The position numbers were made by a program, and so were the translations under genes. The notes under the pieces are model-generated. The model saw only the letters and a program-made list of their open reading frames with translations. It had not been told where the DNA came from and did no database searches. Shown piece after piece: positions 42,812-50,429 of a stretch of DNA of 50,429 bases. Positions within the stretch are counted from its first letter, which is position 1; each line of letters begins with the position of its first letter. Source of the stretch: JBLHGU01 sp047615875 (GTDB lineage Bacteria > Pseudomonadota > Gammaproteobacteria > Arenicellales > CAJQKF01); NCBI GenBank assembly GCA_047615875.1, contig JBLHGU010000015.1, positions 1 through 50,429 on the forward strand, read 5' to 3'.

Positions 42812-43399
42812 ATGAATGAGAAAATATCAGCATTGTTGGACGGCGAGCTCAGTCAGTTGGAACACAACGATGTTCCAACTGATGTGTTGGTCAATCACAA
42901 CCAACGGCAGACTTTAGTCCGATATCAGCTAATTGGATCGCTGCTTCGCAATGAAGGTATGGATGGTGCTGTGCAGGGTGTGAAGACCGGATTAGCAGAT
43001 AGAATTGCCGAGCAAATTGCGGCTGAGCCAGGCTGGTTATTACCAGTGAAGCAAATTCACACTGCTGAAGAAGAGACTGTGGAAATATCTGCCAATGTGG
43101 TCCCTATAACCTCTAAGAAACCGGCTTTCTTCGGTGGATTTGCAGTTGCTGCCGCGATATCAGCACTAGCGATATTTGTAGGCGCACCACAGTGGCAGTC
43201 TCCAGTGGCGCAATCAACACCGGTTTTAGCTGCAGCAAAGACGGTGAGCAACTCAGCCAATCAATGGCAAAACACCGAGGCCGAGCATGAGGATGCTCTT
43301 AATACGTTATTGGTTGAGCATGGTGAATTTTCCAGCTCTGCAGGTTTGAATGGATTAATGGCCTACGCAAAATTTGTTAGCTACGATTCATCTCAGTGA
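42812..43399 (+). CDS. rseA: Sigma-E anti-sigma factor RseA (MucA-like)
   Basis: Single-pass inner-membrane protein that holds RpoE until cleaved by DegS and RseP (195 residues). Seen: N-terminal sigma-binding domain from MNEKISALLDGELSQ with RQTLVRYQLIGSLLR, one membrane segment at about 104-122 (FFGGFAVAAAISALAIFVG), and a divergent periplasmic part. ATG 42812 follows AGGT by about 8 bases. The C-terminus is weakly conserved in the family, so the cleavage sites cannot be placed. Confidence 0.9.
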   Translation: MNEKISALLDGELSQLEHNDVPTDVLVNHNQRQTLVRYQLIGSLLRNEGMDGAVQGVKTGLADRIAEQIAAEPGWLLPVKQIHTAEEETVEISANVVPITSKKPAFFGGFAVAAAISALAIFVGAPQWQSPVAQSTPVLAAAKTVSNSANQWQNTEAEHEDALNTLLVEHGEFSSSAGLNGLMAYAKFVSYDSSQ

Positions 43400-43441
43400 G
43401 TGAGTTAATGAAAATTTCGACAATCTGCCGCGTGTCAAAAA

Positions 43442-44401
43442 GTGAATAGGTTAATTGCGTTATTTTTTGTTGGACTGCTGGCACACCCCGTCAATGCGGA
43501 TGAGGTTAGCGACTGGCTGATGAAAATGGAAATGGCCCCTGACAAGGTGAGTTATACAGGCTCTTTCATTTATGACCACGATGGGCAGATGGAAACCATG
43601 CGCATCGTACATTTTGTTGAACAGGATAATTTTCGAGAACGGCTCTATTCCTTAACTGGATCGGCACGGGAGATCATCCGTGATCGAGAGAAAGTGTGGT
43701 GTTATCTACCGGAGAAAAAAATAGGTGTCCATGAAAATAGACAAGTTTCTCGAAATGCGTTTTTGCAGATTAGAGGTGGGCAAATCGCTGATCTGGACAA
43801 TCATTACGATCTAACTCTGGGTGTCCAGGAACGTATCGCCGACCGATTAACGCAGGTATTGAAAATTTCCCCTCGCGACAGGTTTCGATACGGTTATCAA
43901 TTGTGGGTGGATAATGAGACTGGTTTATTGCTGAGAGCCGACTTACAGAGTCGGGACGGCAAGACAATCGAAAAATATATGTTTGTCGAGGTGCAAATAA
44001 ATCCAGTAATAGATGAATCGATGCTGCAGCCACGTACCTCGAAGGAAAGTCTGTCCTGGTTTGGTGTTGACAATGACCCGGATGTGGCCGATAGCACGAT
44101 TGCTATGATCTGGGATTCCGCTACATTGCCAGCAGGGTTTTCCCTGGCTCAAAGTATTACCCGACGATCTCCAATGGAAAATGGAGTGGTAGAACATCAT
44201 GTGTATAGCGATGGATTGTCAAACGTTTCACTCTTTGTGAAAAAAATAGGTCAGGGTAAGGGGATGGATTTAGGTTACTCAAAAATGGGAGCGGTTTCAG
44301 CATTTACTGTAATGCAGGACGGCTTTCAAGTCGCAGTAGTGGGCGAAGTTCCAGAGTCTACTGTACGGATGATTGCTCAGGGTGTTAGACGTAACCCCTA
44401 A
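43442..44401 (+). CDS. rseB: Sigma-E regulatory protein RseB (MucB)
   Basis: Periplasmic protein that binds RseA and shields it from DegS until it senses mislocalised lipopolysaccharide (319 residues). Seen: signal peptide ending HPVNA at about residue 19, then the MucB/RseB N-terminal lipoprotein-like domain with SYTGSFIYDHDGQMETMRIVH, and a C-terminal domain with PAGFSLAQS and VSLFVKK. The start is GTG. It is 42 bases after rseA. The usual degP/mucD-like gene does not follow. Confidence 0.92.
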   Translation: MNRLIALFFVGLLAHPVNADEVSDWLMKMEMAPDKVSYTGSFIYDHDGQMETMRIVHFVEQDNFRERLYSLTGSAREIIRDREKVWCYLPEKKIGVHENRQVSRNAFLQIRGGQIADLDNHYDLTLGVQERIADRLTQVLKISPRDRFRYGYQLWVDNETGLLLRADLQSRDGKTIEKYMFVEVQINPVIDESMLQPRTSKESLSWFGVDNDPDVADSTIAMIWDSATLPAGFSLAQSITRRSPMENGVVEHHVYSDGLSNVSLFVKKIGQGKGMDLGYSKMGAVSAFTVMQDGFQVAVVGEVPESTVRMIAQGVRRNP

Positions 44402-44471
44402 ATTGAGTCCTGTTCACTAGTTGCAAGACCCTGTATCGTCGAAATTAAATTCCGCCAGGCTCGTCAGGTTG

Positions 44472-44510
44472 TATAAAATAGTCATAACTGATGTTGAGGG
44501 AATGGATTCC
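44472..44510 (+). promoter_or_regulatory. Possible promoter and palindrome before the 44531 gene
   Basis: TATAAA (44472-44477) resembles a -10 box, with only a poor -35 candidate (TTCCGC, 16 bases upstream). Just after it lies the palindrome GGAATGGATTCC (44499-44510). Together they suggest the next gene has its own promoter, but the support is weak. Confidence 0.25.
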
Positions 44511-44530
44511 TGAACCCCAAATAACTTTAG

Positions 44531-45532
44531 ATGACTACTAAAAACTCAAAATCCGGCAAAGATGGGCAGTCGGTGTTTCTTTATACTGTTTTGCGAATTC
44601 TGACAAGATTGACACTACCTCTTTCTATGGTCGGTGTTGTTCATTGTATATATGTCCTGGCTGCATATCCCTGGGTGCAAGCTAAACTGTGGATATATCC
44701 CTGGTTAATTGTATTAGGGGTTTTTGTTGTCCTTGGCTGGTTATCTGCCCTGGGTATTCGTTCATTACTCGCATCGGGACGTTTGCGTAAGCAATTCAAT
44801 CAGCAAGCTGAGAATCTTTTTGAAAGATTTAAGTGGCGATTTATGATCGATCAGGAAGAAACCCCTGCTGATGCAGCAATTCTGGATTACAAACACCAAA
44901 AAGCGTTATTGGTATTGACCAATCGGCGCTTGATAGTCGCTACTTTCAATTCATTTCAAACCGCAATTAACTATGTTACTGACTGTGAGCGACTAGCCAT
45001 TACAGGCGTAGTAAGTCGACCATTAACAGCCCGAAAACTCGGCTGGTTGACCGGCGTGTGGTCTGGCGCAGGGCTACAAATAACTATCGCCGGGATTAAA
45101 GAACCACAATTACTTAATTTTACAGAACCATATTCAATGACCAGGGTATTGTCTCTATTGGAATCACAACCGAAGCTGGCTGCGGAAAAAAATGGTATTA
45201 GAAAGATTATTTTTTCTGCAAAACGACGTGCCTTAAAAAGAAGTTATGTAGAGAGCCTTTTTAGTCCGCCAGTTAGTCGGTTTAATATAATTTTGCTATC
45301 GTCCGCGATTTTCCCTGGCCTCGGCCAAATTCGACAGCAACGTTATATTGTCGGCCTAACTTTTGTGGCTAGTGCGGCTGCATGGCTAGTTGGTAGTTTG
45401 CATTCACTGCAACTGTATCCGCGATCCGATGATGAGTATTTTATGTTGTTCTCAGTAGAGTTACTGATCTGGTTGTTCTGCCAGATTGAATTGTTCGTCA
45501 ATCGTGCGAACAACGTATCAGCTCATAATTAA
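44531..45532 (+). CDS. Unrecognised membrane protein with PH-like and TM2-like parts
   Basis: I do not recognise a named family for this 333-residue protein. Seen: two N-terminal membrane helices (about 28-48 and 55-78), then a soluble part (about 90-215) with ALLVLTNRRLIVATF and several short beta-like strands, as in bacterial PH (bPH) domains, a basic stretch (about 222-240), then two C-terminal helices. The third helix begins SSAIFPGLGQIRQQRYIVGL, which resembles the PGLGQ-type turn of TM2/DUF5683 proteins. Its place next to rpoE-rseA-rseB hints at an envelope role, but the 129-base gap argues against strict co-transcription. No Shine-Dalgarno is visible at the ATG. Confidence 0.75.
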   Translation: MTTKNSKSGKDGQSVFLYTVLRILTRLTLPLSMVGVVHCIYVLAAYPWVQAKLWIYPWLIVLGVFVVLGWLSALGIRSLLASGRLRKQFNQQAENLFERFKWRFMIDQEETPADAAILDYKHQKALLVLTNRRLIVATFNSFQTAINYVTDCERLAITGVVSRPLTARKLGWLTGVWSGAGLQITIAGIKEPQLLNFTEPYSMTRVLSLLESQPKLAAEKNGIRKIIFSAKRRALKRSYVESLFSPPVSRFNIILLSSAIFPGLGQIRQQRYIVGLTFVASAAAWLVGSLHSLQLYPRSDDEYFMLFSVELLIWLFCQIELFVNRANNVSAHN

Positions 45533-45604
45533 GCCCGTTCTATCTGAACCGGCAAGGGGTCTCGGTCTCTCTGTCCTCAAGGTTTCTAACATCAGGAGTT
45601 TTTC

Positions 45605-46792
45605 ATGAGCAATGATCATGACGTAGTAATTTTAAGTGGCGTTCGCACGGCCATTGGCGATTTCGGCGGTAGTCTTAAAGATATATCTCCAACGCAACTA
45701 GCCGCCACGGTAGTTCAGGAGGTCGTTGCGCGCTCAGGCGCTTCGCCTGAAGATTTTGGTCATTGTGTATTCGGTAATGTAGTCCACACCGAGCCAAAGG
45801 ATATGTATTTATCCAGGGTTGCTGCTTTAAATGGCGGGCTGCCACAGTCGACTCCTGCGTTAACACTCAATCGACTTTGTGGCAGCGGGCTACAAGCTAT
45901 TGTTAGCGCGGTACAACAAATTGAAACAGGCACCTGTAATGCGGCGGTTGCCGGTGGCGCAGAGAATATGAGTCGTGTTCCTTATTGGGCTCCGGCGGTT
46001 CGTTTTGGGCAAAAAATGGGTGATGCGAAACTGATCGATGCCATGGTTGGTGCATTATCTGACCCATTTGATGAATGTCACATGGGAATTACGGCAGAAA
46101 ATATTGCCGAGCAATGGCAAATTAGTCGTGAACAACAGGATGAGTTGGCTGTGGAGAGTCACCAACGTGCTCAGCGCGCATTAGATGCCGGGTATTTCAA
46201 AGAGCAGATTGTGCCGATTTCTATCAAGAAACGCAGGGAAACACTAGAGTTCATTGTTGATGAACATGTTCGTGGAGATGTCGATAAAGCTTCTATGGCG
46301 AAACTAAGACCCGCATTCAAGAAAGATGGTTCAGTAACTGCTGGTAACTCTTCCGGAATTAATGACGCTGCGGCAGCTGTTACGTTAATGCGAAGAGATA
46401 TTGCTATTGAAAAGGGTCTTACGCCTCGAGCCAGAATAGTTGGTTACGCCTTTGCCGGTGTTGATCCTAAAATTATGGGTATTGGACCGGTGCCTGCAGT
46501 TCGAACTTTATTAGCAAACACCGGTATCGCTATTGATGACATAGATGTTTTTGAAGTCAACGAGGCATTCGCAGCACAGGCATTAGCCGTAGTTCGTGAT
46601 CTTGGATTGCCGATGGACAAGACCAACCCAAATGGCAGCGGTGTTTCACTAGGACACCCCATCGGTGCTACGGGTTGTATTTTGACAGTTAAAGCACTTT
46701 ACGAACTAGAGCGGATTAACGGACGATACGGTTTAATCACCATGTGTATAGGTGGTGGTCAGGGTATTGCTGCATTAATCGAGCGGGAGTAG
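45605..46792 (+). CDS. Acetyl-CoA C-acyltransferase (beta-ketothiolase)
   Basis: Thiolase that condenses or cleaves acyl-CoA (395 residues). Seen: SGVRTAIGDFGGSL, nucleophile C92 in NRLCGSGLQAI, GGAENMSRVPYW, NSSGINDAAAAV, FEVNEAFAAQA, GHPIGATG with catalytic His, and the acid/base Cys in CIGGGQG. It looks like the BktB/AtoB group; whether it serves PHB, ketone or beta-oxidation metabolism cannot be told because no partner gene is adjacent. A strong AGGAG (45594-45598) precedes the ATG. Its stop abuts the ROK relic. Confidence 0.94.
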   Translation: MSNDHDVVILSGVRTAIGDFGGSLKDISPTQLAATVVQEVVARSGASPEDFGHCVFGNVVHTEPKDMYLSRVAALNGGLPQSTPALTLNRLCGSGLQAIVSAVQQIETGTCNAAVAGGAENMSRVPYWAPAVRFGQKMGDAKLIDAMVGALSDPFDECHMGITAENIAEQWQISREQQDELAVESHQRAQRALDAGYFKEQIVPISIKKRRETLEFIVDEHVRGDVDKASMAKLRPAFKKDGSVTAGNSSGINDAAAAVTLMRRDIAIEKGLTPRARIVGYAFAGVDPKIMGIGPVPAVRTLLANTGIAIDDIDVFEVNEAFAAQALAVVRDLGLPMDKTNPNGSGVSLGHPIGATGCILTVKALYELERINGRYGLITMCIGGGQGIAALIERE

Positions 46793-46987
46793 TTACTCCG
46801 TAGCAGACCATAAATTAGCAGCTCCGAACACACCGGAGCTGTCTCCGTGACGATTTTCCAGGATCGGTGTGGTGAAAAAATCCGCGAACACGTGAGCTGC
46901 CAATCTTGCGGGTAGTCGTGCATAGATTAGTTGCGCATTCGATAGACCTCCGCCCAGTACTATGACATCAGGATCGATAATATTCAC
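46793..46987 (-). pseudogene. C-terminal relic of a ROK-family sugar kinase
   Basis: About 64 residues matching the end of Mak/NagK-like ROK kinases: NIIDPDVIVLGGGLSNAQLIY, LPARLAAHVFADFF, TPILENRHGDSSGVFGAANLW. The ATP-binding DxGGTK region, the sugar-binding residues and the zinc cysteines, about 230 residues, are absent. The frame stays open a little further upstream but loses similarity and soon runs antisense to the protease gene. Nothing else of the kinase is visible, so it is a truncated remnant and not a functional gene. Confidence 0.8.
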
Positions 46988-47060
46988 TAATCTATTCCTA
47001 TACGCATTGTATTGAAGGACCGGTATACTGTTGTTTCTGATTAAACGCGGGATTTCACTG

Positions 47061-47738
47061 ATGATTTCAAGGGGTTGGAGTACTGCAGCCAGCGGGTTGC
47101 TCTTTATTCTCAGCTTGCTTGTATTTCATACAGCGGGTGCGGCACCAACAATGGAAATTTTCGCGCTTTTTACTGGCAAGGCGATGATCATTATTGATGG
47201 AAAAAGACAATTATTGAAAAAAGGTGATATTAGCCCCGAAGGTGTTGAGATTCTACAAGCAACTACATCCTTTGTTTTAGTTAAAGTCGATGGTGAAGAG
47301 CTGATGTTAAAGCCCGGTGTAGTGACCACGCCAGTTCTTGAAAAGGGCGAACAGAGTGATTCATCATTACAAAAAGTTGTACTCTGGGCAGATGATTCCG
47401 GATTCTTTCATGCAGACGGACATATTAACGGCAAGCCGGTCAGGTTTCTGGTTGATACAGGTGCCAACACTATCGCTATTAATAGTCAGCTAGCTCAAAA
47501 ACTGGGTTTGGACCTAAGTAAGGCGCAACAGGGTATTGCTAAAACTGCGGGTGGTGATGCAACTATATTTGGTTTGAAACTTGACACCGTCTCTATTGGA
47601 CCGATTACTGTTAATAATGTTATTGCGGGTGTAGTGCAAGGGATTAATCCGCAAGTACCCTTGCTAGGTGCATCATTTCTAAATCATGTAGAAATGCTAC
47701 GCAAGGGCAACCGAATGGAACTGAGTCGTCGACGTTAA
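47061..47738 (+). CDS. Periplasmic retropepsin-like aspartic protease (TIGR02281 type)
   Basis: Clan AA aspartic protease with one catalytic motif per chain (225 residues), so it should act as a dimer. Seen: a signal peptide or membrane anchor (about 8-27, GLLFILSLLVF), an N-terminal beta-rich domain (about 30-88), then the protease domain with catalytic D132 in RFLVDTGANTIAINS, a GLKLDTVSIGPI strand and LLGASFLNHVE. ATG 47061 gives a clean signal peptide; a TTG at 47031 is an alternative. Physiological substrates of this family are not established. It is convergent with dxs. Confidence 0.88.
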   Translation: MISRGWSTAASGLLFILSLLVFHTAGAAPTMEIFALFTGKAMIIIDGKRQLLKKGDISPEGVEILQATTSFVLVKVDGEELMLKPGVVTTPVLEKGEQSDSSLQKVVLWADDSGFFHADGHINGKPVRFLVDTGANTIAINSQLAQKLGLDLSKAQQGIAKTAGGDATIFGLKLDTVSIGPITVNNVIAGVVQGINPQVPLLGASFLNHVEMLRKGNRMELSRRR

Positions 47739-47770
47739 CGTCGGCAATGATGGACATACTTTTCGGGTAG

Positions 47771-47797
47771 GAAAAGAGGCTAAGAAATTAGCTTTTC
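47771..47797. terminator. Two-way terminator-like hairpin between the protease gene and dxs
   Basis: GCTAA (47779-47783), GAAA loop, TTAGC (47788-47792), flanked by GAAAA before and TTTTC after, so the stem can extend past a small bulge. A T run follows on both strands. It contains the dxs stop codon. Confidence 0.5.
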
Positions 47798-49662
47798 ACT
47801 TTTACAGATTTAATTTGCTGAATTGAGTGAACTATACCACTGCAATCTAAACCGCATTCCGACAGTAATTGTGCCTGGGAGCCATGACTTTGGTAATGAT
47901 CAGGTAGTCCCAAATTGATAATGCGTATGCCAAGTCCTTGGCGTGCCAAGTATTCATTAACCCCCGAACCAGCGCCGCCCGCTATAACATTTTCTTCGAT
48001 TGTGACCAGCAGATCAAATTGCAGGGCAAGTTGATCAAGCAATTCTTCGTCGAGAGGTTTGACATAGCGCATGTTAACCACCGCAGCATCAATCTGATCG
48101 CCGGCCTCCAGTGCAGCCGCTAACATATTGCCCCAGGCAAGAATGGCTGTTCTTTGACCCTGACGCACAATGCAGCCCTTACCGATGGGAATCAGGTTCA
48201 TACTTTCGTCAGGAAGCACCCCAGGGCCGGAGCCGCGTGGATAGCGAACTGCAGTAGGTCCGCAATGCTGGTAGGCGCTAAATAACATGTCTCGACATTC
48301 TTTTTCGTTTGCGGGGGCCATAATGACTATGCCGGGTAAACAGCGTAGAAAACTGTGATCGAAAGCCCCTGCATGTGTTGGTCCATCTGCACCGACCAGA
48401 CCTGCCCTGTCGATAGCGAATGTGACGTCAAGATTCTGAATGCTGATGTCATGTATGAGTTGATCATAACCACGCTGTAGAAACGTCGAGTAAATTGCTA
48501 CCACAGGTTTTAGGCCTTCACAGGCAAGCCCGGCTGCGAACGTAAGGGCATGTTGTTCTGCTATGCCGACATCATAGTATCGGTCAGGGTATTGCTCAGA
48601 AAACTTGACTAAGCCCGAACCCTCACGCATGGCGGGAGTTATACCGATAAGCTTTTCATCTTGAGCCGCCATATCACACAGCCAGTCGCTAAATACGCTG
48701 GTATAGGATTTGCTGGTAGCTTTTTTCTCAATTTTTCCCGTGGAAGGGTCAAAAGGAGACACGCCATGAAAAACACACGGATCGCCTTCTGCAGGCTCAT
48801 AACCCTTACCTTTTTGGGTGATGATATGAAGAAATCGCGGACCTTTCAATTTCTTCAAATTGCTCAGCGTAGTGACCAGGGTGGGTAAATCATGGCCGTC
48901 TATCGGGCCAATATAATAGAACCCCAGTTCCTCGAACAAAGTGCTCGGCATGACCATGCCTTTCATATGTTCTTCCCAGCGACGGGCCAGATCCTTAACC
49001 GGTGGTATGGTTCCCAGCACTGTTTTGCTACCTTCACGCACAGTGGAATAGGTGCGCCCCGATAGAATTCTGGCCAAATAATTTGATAGCGCACCTACAT
49101 TCGGTGAAATTGACATTTCATTGTCGTTTAACACCACAAGTAAATCAGCGTCTTCGTCGCCAGCATTATTGAGTGCTTCGAACGCCATACCCGCAGTAAG
49201 GGCGCCGTCACCAATAATCGCCACCACTTCACGATCAATTTTCAGCTGCGATGCTGCTACGGCCATACCCAGTGCTGCGCTTATGGACGTGCTGGAATGT
49301 CCGGCACCAAAAGTATCGTATTCACTTTCAGAGCGCTTTAAAAACCCTGATAAACCCTGATACTTGCGAATCGATCCTAGCTGATCCTTACGTCCGGTAA
49401 GAATCTTGTGAGGATAAGCCTGATGCCCAATATCCCAGACCAGTCGGTCATCAGGTGTGTTAAATACATAGTGTAATGCAATGGTAAGCTCAACTGTCCC
49501 TAAGCCGGGTGCCAGGTGGCCACCAATTTCTGAAATAGTTTCGATTAAGAAATGACGCAACTCTAAAGCCAGTTCAGGAAGCTGCTCAGCCTTTAATCTT
49601 CGCAGATCGGCGGTATTTTCTATCTTGCTTAGCAAGGGTATGGCTAGGGTATCGGTTGGCAT
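47788..49662 (-). CDS. dxs: 1-deoxy-D-xylulose-5-phosphate synthase
   Basis: First, thiamine-diphosphate-dependent enzyme of the MEP isoprenoid pathway, joining pyruvate and glyceraldehyde 3-phosphate (624 residues; E. coli 620). Seen: HYVFNTPDDRLVWDIGHQAY, FGAGHSSTSISAALGMA, TPP motif GDGALTAGMAFEALNNAG with NDNEMSISPNVG, the transketolase-like catalytic VGIAEQHALTFAAGLA, DRAGLVGADGPTHAGAFD and a C-terminal domain. It lies 11 bases after ispA on the same strand, the usual ispA-dxs order. Its product feeds dxr at 15552. Confidence 0.98.
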   Translation of the reverse strand: MPTDTLAIPLLSKIENTADLRRLKAEQLPELALELRHFLIETISEIGGHLAPGLGTVELTIALHYVFNTPDDRLVWDIGHQAYPHKILTGRKDQLGSIRKYQGLSGFLKRSESEYDTFGAGHSSTSISAALGMAVAASQLKIDREVVAIIGDGALTAGMAFEALNNAGDEDADLLVVLNDNEMSISPNVGALSNYLARILSGRTYSTVREGSKTVLGTIPPVKDLARRWEEHMKGMVMPSTLFEELGFYYIGPIDGHDLPTLVTTLSNLKKLKGPRFLHIITQKGKGYEPAEGDPCVFHGVSPFDPSTGKIEKKATSKSYTSVFSDWLCDMAAQDEKLIGITPAMREGSGLVKFSEQYPDRYYDVGIAEQHALTFAAGLACEGLKPVVAIYSTFLQRGYDQLIHDISIQNLDVTFAIDRAGLVGADGPTHAGAFDHSFLRCLPGIVIMAPANEKECRDMLFSAYQHCGPTAVRYPRGSGPGVLPDESMNLIPIGKGCIVRQGQRTAILAWGNMLAAALEAGDQIDAAVVNMRYVKPLDEELLDQLALQFDLLVTIEENVIAGGAGSGVNEYLARQGLGIRIINLGLPDHYQSHGSQAQLLSECGLDCSGIVHSIQQIKSVKVKS

Positions 49663-49673
49663 GAATAATTCAG

Positions 49674-50429
49674 TTAGTAGCTACGGCCTAATACAAATTC
49701 GGCTATGTCCTCTAATACGCTTGTATTATGACGAATTGAGCGGAGGCTGGCGAGGGCATCCTGATGTAAATTGTTGGCAATTTCCCGTGATTTCTCCAAA
49801 CCAAGAACAGTGGTATAGGTCGGTTTGTTTAGTTGTCGATCCGAACCGCCGTCTTTCCCCAGCATTTTTGTATCCATGGTTTCATCAAGAATGTCATCAA
49901 CAACTTGAAAAGCAAGGCCTACAGCACTGGAAAAATCTTCAAGATGGTTAAGCACAGAATGATCAATGGGCTTTACACACAAAGCGCCAAGCTTGACTGA
50001 TGCATTAATTAGTGCACCGGTTTTCATGCGATGCATAGCTTTTAACGCACTCAGATCGAGCTTTCGTCCAACAGCCTTGAAGTCAATGGCTTGTCCACCT
50101 ACCATGCCTTGAACTCCGCTAGCCTGCGATAGTTGGCGAATCATTTGTTGTTGACTGTCTTGATCAATAGTGAACTTTGTATTTGTTAAGGTCTCAAAAG
50201 CCAGAGTCTGCAAAGCATCACCAGCTAATATCGCGATGGCCTCACCAAAAACTTTATGGCAAGTTGCTTTACCACGACGTAAGTCGTCGTCGTCCATCGC
50301 AGGCAGGTCATCATGAATCAGCGAGTAGGTGTGAATCATTTCGACGGCCGCTGCCGGGTAGTCGAGTGCCTCTAGTGGTGCACCAAGCATTTTCCCGGTA
50401 GCGTACACCAGGCTAGCTCGCAATCGTTT
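49674..50429 (-). CDS. ispA: Farnesyl diphosphate synthase, 5'-truncated by the window edge
   Basis: Trans-prenyltransferase making C15 diphosphate (252 residues visible; family about 295). The frame is open to the last base, and the first visible residues KRLRASLVYATG correspond to the conserved GKRLRP segment, so about 45 N-terminal residues lie outside. Seen: first Asp-rich motif DDLPAMDDDDLRRG, GDALQTLAFE, GGQAIDF, KTGALI and second Asp-rich motif VVDDILDE. The D-D-L-P-A-M-D-D form with two residues before the last Asp pair is that of bacterial short-chain synthases. It feeds uppS in the same pathway. Confidence 0.96.
   Translation of the reverse strand, partial: KRLRASLVYATGKMLGAPLEALDYPAAAVEMIHTYSLIHDDLPAMDDDDLRRGKATCHKVFGEAIAILAGDALQTLAFETLTNTKFTIDQDSQQQMIRQLSQASGVQGMVGGQAIDFKAVGRKLDLSALKAMHRMKTGALINASVKLGALCVKPIDHSVLNHLEDFSSAVGLAFQVVDDILDETMDTKMLGKDGGSDRQLNKPTYTTVLGLEKSREIANNLHQDALASLRSIRHNTSVLEDIAEFVLGRSY

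Overview
The window is a dense block of housekeeping genes from a gammaproteobacterium, with moderate GC and many GTG and TTG starts. The order rpsB-tsf-pyrH-frr-uppS-cdsA-dxr-rseP-bamA-skp-lpxD-fabZ-lpxA-lpxB-rnhB-dnaE-accA-tilS-pyrG-kdsA-eno-ftsB is the classical gammaproteobacterial (Pseudomonas-like) arrangement. The divergent pairs map/rpsB and nadB/rpoE point the same way. The species cannot be named from the sequence alone. I see no tRNA, rRNA, CRISPR array, insertion sequence or prophage, and no gene-free stretch over 300 bases.

Layout. (1) 1-5074, plus strand: ribosomal proteins rpsF (cut by the window edge), rpsR and rplI, a terminator, then overlapping dnaB-alr-radA. (2) 5108-10418, minus strand: a PP2C-type protein phosphatase, dapD, glnD and map. 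(3) 10538-28469, plus strand: the rpsB-tsf operon with a structured leader, then nucleotide, ribosome recycling, isoprenoid, phospholipid, outer-membrane assembly and lipid A genes, ending in rnhB-dnaE. (4) 28571-35405, plus strand: accA, tilS, pyrG, kdsA, eno, ftsB. (5) 35426-40298: ygfZ on minus, divergent from an sdhAF4-sdhCDAB-sdhE succinate dehydrogenase cluster of the mitochondrial-like type. (6) 40355-44401: a doubly frameshifted nadB divergent from rpoE-rseA-rseB. (7) 44531-50429: an unrecognised membrane protein, a thiolase, a C-terminal relic of a ROK sugar kinase, a periplasmic retropepsin-like protease, and dxs-ispA on minus (ispA cut by the window edge).

The genes work together in envelope building: isoprenoid precursors (dxs, dxr, ispA), undecaprenyl carrier (uppS), phospholipid (cdsA, accA), lipid A and Kdo (lpxD, fabZ, lpxA, lpxB, kdsA), D-Ala and DAP for peptidoglycan (alr, dapD), outer-membrane protein assembly (bamA, skp), and the sigma-E stress circuit that monitors it (rpoE, rseA, rseB, rseP). 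No new multi-gene system is evident. The most unusual points are the broken nadB, the ROK relic next to a protease gene, a probable promoter embedded in an inverted repeat directly at the ftsB start codon, a palindrome over the likely sdh promoter, and the bPH/TM2-like membrane protein beside the sigma-E operon.
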